A stretch of DNA of 64,000 nt from Streptomyces ardesiacus. Its GTDB lineage: Bacteria > Actinomycetota > Actinomycetes > Streptomycetales > Streptomycetaceae. The notes beneath the pieces were generated by a model. That model saw only the letters and a program-made list of their open reading frames with translations, made no database searches and was not told the DNA's origin. Position numbers and translations under genes: made by a program. Location of the stretch: NCBI RefSeq assembly GCF_003112575.1, contig NZ_BEWC01000011.1:124001-188000 (forward strand), given 5' to 3'. This document shows, in pieces, positions 7,948-15,988 of the stretch (positions are counted from its first letter, which is position 1; each line of letters opens with the position of its first letter).

Positions 7948-10900
7948 TTGGTGGAACATCCGCGTCTGAGTATTGTCGTGCCCTTTCAGGACGTCGAGAC
8001 CTACCTGGCCGAGTGCCTGGAGTCGATCGCACGGCAGTCCTTCCGCGACTTCGAGGTGATCCTCGTCGACGACGGCTCCACCGACGGCTCGTCACGCATC
8101 GCCGCCGACTTCTGCGCGGCCGACCCGCGGTTCCGCCTGATCCGCCAGGAGCCGCACGGCCCCGGGCACGCGCGCAACACGGGGCTGCGGGCCATGCACC
8201 CCCAGGGCGAGTTCCTCGCCTTCGTGGACGGCGACGACGTCATCCCCGAGTACGCCTACGGCCTGCTGGTGCGCACCCTGGAGGGGTCCGACTCGGACTT
8301 CGTGTCGGGCAACGTGCAGATGATGAACTCCACGAAGAAGTGGCAGTCACCGCTGCACAAGGGCCCGATGCAGAAGAACCGGCGCGGCACCCACATCACC
8401 AGGTTCGAGGCGCTGATCTACGACCGGACGGTCTGGAACAAGATGTTCCGGCGGTCCTTCTGGGACCACCACTACATCGCGTTCCCCGAGGGCGTCATGT
8501 ACGAGGACTCCTGGGTCAACATGTACGCCCACTTCCGGGCCGCCAAGGTCGACGTGATCACCGACATCGTCTACTTCTGGCGCCGGCGCGAAGGCGGGGC
8601 CGCGCCGTCCATCACCCAGCGCCACACCGAACTGTCCAACCTGCGCGACCGGGTAGCGGCGGTGCAGTCGGTCAGCCGCTTCCTCGCGGACCGGCGCTCG
8701 CGCCAGTACGAGGAGAGCAAGCGCAAGTACGACATGGCCTGCCTGAAGTCCGACCTGATGCTGCACCTCAAGGTGCTGCCGGACGCGGACGACGAGTACC
8801 GCCAGTCGTTCATGCAGTGGGCCAACGAGTTCCTCGACGAGGCCGACCTCACCATCATCGACGAACTGCCCGCCGACGCCCGGGTCAAGTGGCTCCTGGT
8901 GCGCGAGTGGCGGCTGGCCGAGCTCCTGGAGGTCATCGAGTTCGAGCGCCGCGGCGGCCCGATGCCCGTGCAGCGCCGGTTCCACCGCTACCTGAAGTAC
9001 CCCTACCTCGGCGACCGCGGCGTCGGGCTCGACAAGAAGGCGTTCCGGCTCGACAAGGAACTCTCCCTGCACGGCACGCTCGGCGGCGCCCGCTGGAGCA
9101 CCAACGGCCACCTGCTGACCCTGACGGGGACCGCGTACGTGCGCTTCATCAACGTGCACAAGCGGCACATGTCGGTGAAGGCGATCGCCCTGCGGAACAA
9201 GAAGCAGGGGCGCATGGTGATCACCACGGCCAAGACCACCTACGCGCCCCAGGCCACCGAACACTCCAACCAGAATCGTTACTGCTACGACTGGGCCGGC
9301 TTCGAGGCCCGGATCGACACGACCCGTCTCAAGCGCAAGGGGCAGTGGGTCGAGGGGACCTGGGACGTGGCCACCGGTGTCCTCAGCCGCGGGCTGTTCC
9401 GGTACCGGGGCATCGACCGCGGCGGGGCCGGGACCGCGGCCAACCCCCCGTACCGCTACGTCGACAAGAACACCCGCATCCTCCCGCTCTTCCTCCAGGG
9501 CAAGCTGAAGCTCCGGGTCGAGGTCGTGCGCTGCCGGATCACCGCGCACCGCGTCGTCGGCGACCAACTGGAGCTGCGCGGCGTGTACCTCGGCCCGCGC
9601 GTGCCCGAGTGGGGCAAGCTGCGCGTCACCAGCCTGAGCGGCTCGGGGCAGCACGACGGCAAGGTCTACTTCACCGCGGGCGGCGACGGCTGGTGCACCT
9701 TCGCGGCCCGGCTTCCGCTGCGCTCGCTGGTGCCCTCCTTCCGGGCCGACGCCGACGCCGACGCGGACGTCCCGCAGTCCTGGAGCATGGGCAGCAACGG
9801 CTGGAAGACGACCCTCCACGTGGAGGGCCGCAAGATGACCATCTACCCGGTCATGGCCGAGGACACGCCGGACGGCCACTACCGCATGCCCGACGGGCTG
9901 CAGACCCGGGAGGGCGACCGCGAGGTCGTGGTCCACCGCAACGGCTCGGGCTACCTGGTGCTCTTCGAACGGGCCACCCTGCCCACGGCGACGGCGTTCA
10001 CCTGGCGTGCCGACGGGATGCTGGAGATCCACGGCCAGTACCTGGCCGCCGACCGCCTGTCGGCGCAGGAGTACCGGGACGCGCACCTGGTGGTCCGCTC
10101 CCGGGCGCACGGCGCGGAACGCGAGATCCCGATCGAGTGGCACGGCAACGAGTTCCGCTGCCTCTTCTCCCCGGCCGCCATGCGGACCCTGGCCGGGGAC
10201 ATCCCGCTCGCGGCCGGCCGCTGGGACTTCTTCCTGCGCCGCCAGGACCTGTCGTCCGTGGCCAGGGAGGACCGCCTCGAAGACCTCATGGTCAAGATCG
10301 AGCAGGACCTCGTCCCCGCCTTCCCCGAGGAGTACGAGGAGAACGAGCGCCGCTACGAACTCCAGGCCGAGGCGTACGACCGGCTCTCCCTGCTGGTCCA
10401 CTCGGCCATGCCCGACCACGCCCGCGGTCCCTACCGGCAGAAGCTGCTGCGCACCAAGGCGTACCCGGCGGCCCGCCGGCAGCGGGTGCGCCCCGCCGTC
10501 CTCTTCGACGCCTTCAAGGGCACCCAGTACTCGGACAGCCCCCGGGCCCTGCACGAGGAGCTGCTGCGGCGCGGCACCGACCTCGAGCACCTGTGGGTGG
10601 TGCGGGACGACCAGGTGGACGTGCCGGACACGGCGATCCCCATCCGCATGTGGTCGCCCGAATGGTACGAGGCCCTCGCCACCAGCAGGTACGTCGTCGC
10701 CAACAACCACCTCCCGGACTGGTTCCAGAAGCGGGAGGGCCAGATCGTCGTCCAGACCTGGCACGGCACCCCGCTGAAGAAGATCGGCCACGACATCGAG
10801 TCGATCCACTTCGCCGACCAGCGCTACCTGGAGCGGGTCGACAAGGAGGTGCAGAACTGGGACATGCTGGTGTCGCCCAACAGCTTCTCCACCCCCATCC

Positions 10901-11826
10901 TCCAGCGCGCCTTCGGCTTCCCCGGCGAGATGGTGGAGTCGGGCTACCCGCGCAACGACATCCTGCGGCTGCCCGGCACCGAGCAGCGCGAGCGCGAGAT
11001 CCGGGCCCGGATCGGCCTGCCCGAGGGCAAGCGGGTCGTCATGTACGCCCCCACGTGGCGCGACGACCAGTACTACGCGCCCGGCAAGTACAAGCTCGAC
11101 TTCCGCATCGACCTCGCCGACGCCCGCGCCAGGCTCGGCGAGGAGCACGTCCTGCTGGTCCGCCGCCACCCCAACGTCGTCGACCCGGTGCCGGGCGCGG
11201 GCGACGGCTTCGTCTTCGACGTCTCCGACTACCCGGACATGGCCGACCTCTCCCTGATCACCGACATCATGATCACGGACTACTCGTCCCTCATGTTCGA
11301 CTTCGTCAACACCGGCCGCCCCATCCTCTTCTTCACCTACGACCTGGAGCACTACCGGGACACCCTGCGCGGCTTCTACTTCGACTTCGCCGGCAGCGCC
11401 CCGGGCCCCCTGCTGGACACCTCCGAGGTCCTGGTGTCGGCGGTGGAGCAGATCGACCGCGTCCAGGAGGCCTACGCCGAGCGGTACCGCTGGTTCCAGC
11501 GGGAGTTCTGCGACCTGGACGACGGCCACGCCTCCGCGCGCCTGGCCGACCGGATGCTCGTGGCGGGCGGGGACCTCGCGCCCGGGCAGGCCCTCGCGCC
11601 GGCCGTCGGCACCGTCGGCACCCGGCAGTCGGGACGCCCCATGACCCCGGTGCGGGGACGGACGAGCAGCTGGTTCTCCACGCCGCGCCGGCCGGTGCCC
11701 GCGCAGACCGCTCCCGCCCAGGCCGTGAACACGCCGGCCGCGCTTCCCGCACCGCCCGGCGCGGAGCACACCGCCGGCGCGTGGAGCGGGCCGGCGAGGA
11801 CCGAGCAGCCGGCCTGCACCCCATGA
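7948..11826 (+). CDS. GT2 glycosyltransferase-CDP-glycerol glycerophosphotransferase fusion
   Basis: A 1292-residue protein with two catalytic modules. The N-terminal GT-A domain (about 7-230) starts LSIVVPF and carries DDGSTDGS (41-48) and DGDD (94-97). The C-terminal module (about 830-1230) is TagF/TagB-like, with WHGTPLK at 938-944, the HPN motif at 1074-1076 and TDYSS at about 1110-1114. The middle 500 residues are not recognised. Such enzymes add sugars and polyol-phosphate units to wall teichoic acid-like polymers on the cytoplasmic membrane face. The GTG start has TAGGAG about 8-12 bases upstream. The last 90 residues are Pro/Ala-rich. Confidence 0.93.
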   Translation: MVEHPRLSIVVPFQDVETYLAECLESIARQSFRDFEVILVDDGSTDGSSRIAADFCAADPRFRLIRQEPHGPGHARNTGLRAMHPQGEFLAFVDGDDVIPEYAYGLLVRTLEGSDSDFVSGNVQMMNSTKKWQSPLHKGPMQKNRRGTHITRFEALIYDRTVWNKMFRRSFWDHHYIAFPEGVMYEDSWVNMYAHFRAAKVDVITDIVYFWRRREGGAAPSITQRHTELSNLRDRVAAVQSVSRFLADRRSRQYEESKRKYDMACLKSDLMLHLKVLPDADDEYRQSFMQWANEFLDEADLTIIDELPADARVKWLLVREWRLAELLEVIEFERRGGPMPVQRRFHRYLKYPYLGDRGVGLDKKAFRLDKELSLHGTLGGARWSTNGHLLTLTGTAYVRFINVHKRHMSVKAIALRNKKQGRMVITTAKTTYAPQATEHSNQNRYCYDWAGFEARIDTTRLKRKGQWVEGTWDVATGVLSRGLFRYRGIDRGGAGTAANPPYRYVDKNTRILPLFLQGKLKLRVEVVRCRITAHRVVGDQLELRGVYLGPRVPEWGKLRVTSLSGSGQHDGKVYFTAGGDGWCTFAARLPLRSLVPSFRADADADADVPQSWSMGSNGWKTTLHVEGRKMTIYPVMAEDTPDGHYRMPDGLQTREGDREVVVHRNGSGYLVLFERATLPTATAFTWRADGMLEIHGQYLAADRLSAQEYRDAHLVVRSRAHGAEREIPIEWHGNEFRCLFSPAAMRTLAGDIPLAAGRWDFFLRRQDLSSVAREDRLEDLMVKIEQDLVPAFPEEYEENERRYELQAEAYDRLSLLVHSAMPDHARGPYRQKLLRTKAYPAARRQRVRPAVLFDAFKGTQYSDSPRALHEELLRRGTDLEHLWVVRDDQVDVPDTAIPIRMWSPEWYEALATSRYVVANNHLPDWFQKREGQIVVQTWHGTPLKKIGHDIESIHFADQRYLERVDKEVQNWDMLVSPNSFSTPILQRAFGFPGEMVESGYPRNDILRLPGTEQREREIRARIGLPEGKRVVMYAPTWRDDQYYAPGKYKLDFRIDLADARARLGEEHVLLVRRHPNVVDPVPGAGDGFVFDVSDYPDMADLSLITDIMITDYSSLMFDFVNTGRPILFFTYDLEHYRDTLRGFYFDFAGSAPGPLLDTSEVLVSAVEQIDRVQEAYAERYRWFQREFCDLDDGHASARLADRMLVAGGDLAPGQALAPAVGTVGTRQSGRPMTPVRGRTSSWFSTPRRPVPAQTAPAQAVNTPAALPAPPGAEHTAGAWSGPARTEQPACTP

Positions 11827-11906
11827 CCACGCCGTCGTCCGCGCGTCCGGCGCCCGGCCCGCACCACGCCCTTGGGGCGGAGGCCGGACGCCCGTCCCGC
11901 GTCGCC

Positions 11907-12815
11907 TCAGCGGACGGCCACCCGCATCAGCAGCGCCCGGTGGTCGGAGACCCCGGTGTCGCGCAGCGTGCACGCGGAGACGGGCAACCCGGTGAACAGG
12001 TAGTCGAGTTTGTGACCGGACACGTGCGTCGGCCGGGCCGACCGGTCCGCGGCGCCGCTCTGGTCGCACTCCCGGTACACGTCGTAGACGACGGACGGCC
12101 ACACCCGGGAAGAGGGATTGCGCGCGCCCGGCGGGTTCAGGTTGAAGTCGCCGCCGAACACGACGCGCCGCCCCGGCACCGCCGCGACCAACGCCGTCAA
12201 CTGGGCGTCCCGGTACTCCCGGCCGGGGTGCGCGCGGTCGGAGCCGGGCAGGCTGAGATGGGCGTTGCACACCCGGACGCCGACGGCCCCGACGTCCGCG
12301 CACAGGATGCCGCGCCGCACTCCGGCCACCGGCTGACGCGAGGGGACCTGCCGTACGGAGGACAGTGGGCGGTCCGAGAGGATCGCGATGCCCGCCGTGC
12401 CCAGGCCCCGCCCCTCGCAGTGGACCCTCCCCTCGTTCCCGGCGCCGGTGCGCCAGGTGTAGGGACGGAAGGCCAGCCGCCAGGAGCCGCCGAGCGCGGC
12501 GCGCACCGACTCGGCGTGCGTGGCGCAGGCCTCCTGGAGCAGCACGACATCGGCCCCGGCCCGCACGAGCCGTTCCACCGCCCGCCGTTTCGCCGCGGCC
12601 CCGCCGGTGTCCGCGCAACCCCACTGCCGGACGCCGCACATGTTCCAGGTGGCCACCGTCAGGGTGCTCGCGGAGTGGCGCAGCCGCGCGCTGTGCGTGA
12701 CGGCCGGGCTCAGCAGCACGGCGAGGACGCCCGACACCACGAGCACCGCGACCAGGGCGGGCAGCCCGGGGCGGGGGCGACGGCGGGGTGTGGGCGGGGA
12801 AGCCGCGGGAGGCAT
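11907..12815 (-). CDS. Exported endonuclease/exonuclease/phosphatase-fold protein
   Basis: A 302-residue protein with a Pro/Arg-rich N-terminus, one hydrophobic signal or anchor helix at about 20-38 and an EEP (DNase I/sphingomyelinase-like) domain. Visible motifs are ATWNMCG, LLQEAC (catalytic Glu), NAHLSLPGS, GGDFNLNPP (Asp-x-Asn) and SDHRALL (C-terminal Asp-His). The substrate could be extracellular DNA, a phospholipid or a phosphorylated polymer; its setting among surface-polymer genes does not settle this. The ATG at 12815 is preferred because the extra 28 residues from an upstream start would run across the neighbouring promoter space. The ribosome site is weak, so the start is uncertain. 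Confidence 0.85.
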   Translation of the reverse strand: MPPAASPPTPRRRPRPGLPALVAVLVVSGVLAVLLSPAVTHSARLRHSASTLTVATWNMCGVRQWGCADTGGAAAKRRAVERLVRAGADVVLLQEACATHAESVRAALGGSWRLAFRPYTWRTGAGNEGRVHCEGRGLGTAGIAILSDRPLSSVRQVPSRQPVAGVRRGILCADVGAVGVRVCNAHLSLPGSDRAHPGREYRDAQLTALVAAVPGRRVVFGGDFNLNPPGARNPSSRVWPSVVYDVYRECDQSGAADRSARPTHVSGHKLDYLFTGLPVSACTLRDTGVSDHRALLMRVAVR

Positions 12816-12886
12816 CCCGACATCATGTCCGATCAGATGATTCGGAGCCAATCCGACGATCTGCCCCTGAGAGTGGAGTTCCGTAC

Positions 12887-14371
12887 ATGGCGAAAGCACC
12901 CACGAGCGGCCGGAAGGTGTTCAACGGGATCGAGGCGTCGGGGGCGTTCCCGGTCGAGTACCGGTTCTCGCACGCCAAGAGCGGCAACCGCCACCTCGTC
13001 GTGGTGTTCGCCAACTTCTCGGCACCCGAGGACTACGGCTGGTCCAACGGGGTCTTCGACAACGTGCGCGCCAACATCCTGTGGATCCGCGACCGCTTCG
13101 ACGGCTCGAACGCCTACTACCTCTGCCGGAACATGGACTTCGGCCTGGCCGACTCGGTCCAGACGCTCATCTCGAACGTGACGCGGTCGCTCGGGCTCAC
13201 GCCGGACCAGGTCACGCTGTGGGGCGGCTCCAAGGGCGGCAGCGCCGCACTCTACTTCGGGCTGCGGTACGGCTACCGGAACATCGTGGCGATCGTCCCG
13301 CAGTTCCTCGTCGGCGACGCCCTGGAGAAGCGGCATCCGAAGGTCTCCGCCTACATGCTCGGCGAGGGACCGCAGGCGCCGCACAACGCCCGCGTCCTGG
13401 ACGCCCTCCTGCCCGACCTGGTGCGCGCCGGTGCCAACCCCGGGGCCAACATCTACGTGCTCTCCTCGCCGCAGGACGAGCACTACACCGTGCAGGTGGA
13501 GCCGTTCCTCGGGATGTTCCAGGGCTACGAGAACTTCAACTTCCTGTACAGCGAGTCCCCGACGATCACCGGCCACGCCACGGTGACGCGGCGCAACGTC
13601 CCGGCGCTGGTGGGTCTGCTGAACCTGCTGGCCGACGGCTACGCCCCGCGCCTCGGCTTCGTGCGGCACGCGGCCGAGGAGTTCGACCGCGACCAGTCGG
13701 ACATCACCGCCTACCTCTCGGCCACCTCGAAGGTGCAGGACACCGACGCGTTCGCGCCCCCGGTGGTCACCGCGCCCGCCTACAACGGCGAACTCGCCGA
13801 CACCGGCGTCCGCTTCGAGGGGCTGGCCCCGGGAGCGGTCCGGGTGAGCATGTGGAAGAACGGCAAGTTCGTGGCCTCGCCGGACGTGGCGGCCGACGGC
13901 ACCTGGTCCTGGCAGTCGGCCAAGCCGTGGGCGACGGGCAAGCACGTGGTCAAGGTCTTCGCGGTGGACCCGGCGGGCTTCCACTCCAGCCGGGTCGAGG
14001 TGCCCTTCACGGTGGTGACCGCGCCCGCGACCGGCGCCGCCCCAGCCGTGCCCGCCCCGGCCGTGCCCGCCCCGCCCGTCGTCTCCGTGCCCGCGCCGCA
14101 GCAGCAGGTGGGCGCGTCCTTCGTCTTCCACGGCACCGCCCCGGGCGCGGTGCAGGTGGGCTTCCAGGAGAACGGCGTCTTCCTGGGCGCGGTGGCGGTC
14201 GCGCCGGACGGGCTCTGGAGCTGGGACCCGGGCTGGGCCTGGCCGGAGGGGCCGCACCTGGTGGAGGTCGTCGCGGTGGACGCGCACGGTGCGCAGTCCG
14301 CGCCCGGCCCGGCCGGCTTCACCGTCGCCGGCACCCTCGTGCCCGCCGGTCACCTCCCGCCGCGGTACTGA
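12887..14371 (+). CDS. Asp2-like alpha/beta hydrolase with two Ig-like repeats, copy 1
   Basis: A 494-residue protein. Residues 1-280 form an alpha/beta-hydrolase domain resembling accessory-Sec Asp2 acetyltransferases. The nucleophile elbow is GGSKGG with S115; D197 in SSPQDEHY and H230 in ITGHATVTRR are good triad candidates. Two bacterial Ig-like modules follow at about 287-372 and 385-490, sharing G-x-W-S-W/D turns and VxVFAVD/VEVVAVD strands. No N-terminal signal peptide is seen. The ATG at 12887 has GGAG about 9 bases upstream. Inferred role: O-acyl transfer or hydrolysis on a surface glycan or glycoprotein. A near-copy follows at 14417. Confidence 0.82.
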   Translation: MAKAPTSGRKVFNGIEASGAFPVEYRFSHAKSGNRHLVVVFANFSAPEDYGWSNGVFDNVRANILWIRDRFDGSNAYYLCRNMDFGLADSVQTLISNVTRSLGLTPDQVTLWGGSKGGSAALYFGLRYGYRNIVAIVPQFLVGDALEKRHPKVSAYMLGEGPQAPHNARVLDALLPDLVRAGANPGANIYVLSSPQDEHYTVQVEPFLGMFQGYENFNFLYSESPTITGHATVTRRNVPALVGLLNLLADGYAPRLGFVRHAAEEFDRDQSDITAYLSATSKVQDTDAFAPPVVTAPAYNGELADTGVRFEGLAPGAVRVSMWKNGKFVASPDVAADGTWSWQSAKPWATGKHVVKVFAVDPAGFHSSRVEVPFTVVTAPATGAAPAVPAPAVPAPPVVSVPAPQQQVGASFVFHGTAPGAVQVGFQENGVFLGAVAVAPDGLWSWDPGWAWPEGPHLVEVVAVDAHGAQSAPGPAGFTVAGTLVPAGHLPPRY

Positions 14372-14416
14372 ACCGACGGCCCCTTACGACGAACACCTCA
14401 CGACTGGAAGCCACAC

Positions 14417-15925
14417 ATGCCGAACGCACCGTCGAAAGCGCGCGAGCTGCTCAGCGGGACCGACACCTCGGGCGCGTATCCCGTCGAGTACCGGTTCACC
14501 CACGGGAAGGGCGGGAACCGCCATCTCGTCGTCGTGTTCTCCAACTTCGGGGTGCCCGACGACTACGGCTGGTCGAACGGCGTCCTCAACCCGGTGCGGG
14601 CCAACATCCTCTGGATCCGCGACCGGTTCCGCGGCATGCGCAGCTACTACCTGTGCGAGGGGATGGACTTCTCCCTGGAGCAGTCCGTGATCGGTGTCAT
14701 CTCCAAGGTGATGAACGCACTGGAACTGACCCCGGACCGCGTGACGCTGTGGGGCGGCTCCAAGGGCGGCAGCGCGGCACTCTACTTCGGCCTGCGCTAC
14801 GGCTTCGGCAACATCGTCTCCATCGTCCCGCAGTTCCTGATCGGCACCTACGTGAAGACCGTGCACCCCAAGGTCGCCCGGTTCATGCTGGGAGAGGGGG
14901 TGCCGGAGGAGAACGTCAGGACGGTCGACGCGCTCCTGCCCGACCTGGTGCGCTCGGGCGTCGGCCGGCAGGCCAACATCTACCTGCTCTCCTCGCCGCA
15001 GGACGAGCAGTACAAGGAACAGGTGGAGCCGTTCCTCGGACTCTTCCAGGGATACGACAACTTCAACTTCATCTACAGCGAATCCCCGCACATCACCCGC
15101 CACTCGGACGTCACCCGGCGCAACGTCCCCTTCCTCATGGGACTCATCAACATGCTCGCCGACGGACTGCCCCCGCGGCTGGGCATGGTGCGCAACGGCT
15201 ACGAGGAGCCGCAGCGGGACACCTCGGCCATCAAGACGTACCTGGCCGCCACCTCGACGGAGAGGCCCAGCTCCATCGCCATGCCGGTGGTGACCCACCC
15301 GGTGGCGGACTCCGAGGTGCCGGTGAACGGCGTGTACTTCACCGGGTCCGCACCCGGCGCCGTACGGGTGAGCCTGTGGGAGCACGGGAAGTTCCTGGGG
15401 TCGCCGGCCGTGGCCGCGGACGGCACCTGGTCCTGGCAGCGGGACAAGCCGTGGAGCAAGGGCAAGCACCTGGTGAAGGCCGTCGCGTGGGACCCGGAGG
15501 GACGCAAGACCAAGGGGACCGTCGTCCCGTTCACCGCCCTCGCCGCCGACGCGGCCCCCGGGGCGGGCGGGGCTGCGGCGCCGGGCGCGGCGCCGGTCGA
15601 CGCGGGCTCCCCGCTCGGGGGGCTGCCCGCGCCGATGGTCCACTCCCCGGTGGCGTACGAACAGATGGCGACCCCGGCGGTGCGCTTCACCGGCCTGGCC
15701 CGGGGCGCCGCGCAGGTGGGGTTCCGGGCGGGCGGCACGCTGCTCGGCGGGACGCCCGTCGCGGCCGACGGACGCTGGGCCTGGGACCCGGGCTGGCCGT
15801 GGCAGGAGGGCCGGCACGCGGTGGAGGTGTTCGCGGTGGACGCCGTGGGGAACGAGTCACCCGCCACGCAGGTCCCCTTCGCCGTGGTCCACGCCCCCGC
15901 GGGCGCGACGCCGTACGGCTACTGA
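14417..15925 (+). CDS. Asp2-like alpha/beta hydrolase with two Ig-like repeats, copy 2
   Basis: Tandem paralogue of the preceding gene; the first 260 residues are very similar, including the identical LWGGSKGGSAALYFGLRYG elbow (S115). D196 in SSPQDEQY and H229 are the corresponding triad candidates. The two C-terminal Ig-like modules are kept but more diverged. Only 45 bases separate the two genes, so they are probably one transcript. The duplication suggests two substrates or a hetero-oligomer. Function is inferred only from the family. Confidence 0.82.
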   Translation: MPNAPSKARELLSGTDTSGAYPVEYRFTHGKGGNRHLVVVFSNFGVPDDYGWSNGVLNPVRANILWIRDRFRGMRSYYLCEGMDFSLEQSVIGVISKVMNALELTPDRVTLWGGSKGGSAALYFGLRYGFGNIVSIVPQFLIGTYVKTVHPKVARFMLGEGVPEENVRTVDALLPDLVRSGVGRQANIYLLSSPQDEQYKEQVEPFLGLFQGYDNFNFIYSESPHITRHSDVTRRNVPFLMGLINMLADGLPPRLGMVRNGYEEPQRDTSAIKTYLAATSTERPSSIAMPVVTHPVADSEVPVNGVYFTGSAPGAVRVSLWEHGKFLGSPAVAADGTWSWQRDKPWSKGKHLVKAVAWDPEGRKTKGTVVPFTALAADAAPGAGGAAAPGAAPVDAGSPLGGLPAPMVHSPVAYEQMATPAVRFTGLARGAAQVGFRAGGTLLGGTPVAADGRWAWDPGWPWQEGRHAVEVFAVDAVGNESPATQVPFAVVHAPAGATPYGY

Positions 15926-15941
15926 CCCGGCCGAGACACGC

Positions 15942-15973
15942 GAAGGGCCCCCGCCGGACGGCGGGGGCCCTTC
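15942..15973. terminator. Strong bidirectional terminator
   Basis: Perfect 14-bp arms (15942-15955 and 15960-15973) with a GGAC loop sit between two convergent genes. The stem is flanked by GAA/TTC, and the position fits termination from either side. Confidence 0.85.
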
Positions 15974-15988
15974 ACCGGACTACGGGGA

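Noticed and set aside
8347..12639. A 1430-residue minus-strand open frame
   Set aside because: It is antisense to the GT2-glycerophosphotransferase fusion and the exported nuclease-fold gene uses another frame; its composition is typical of high-GC antisense frames.
7932..13181. A 1749-residue open frame on the plus strand overlapping the glycerophosphotransferase gene
   Set aside because: It is an Arg/Pro/Gly-rich shadow frame of the real gene, with no domain and the wrong third-position bias.
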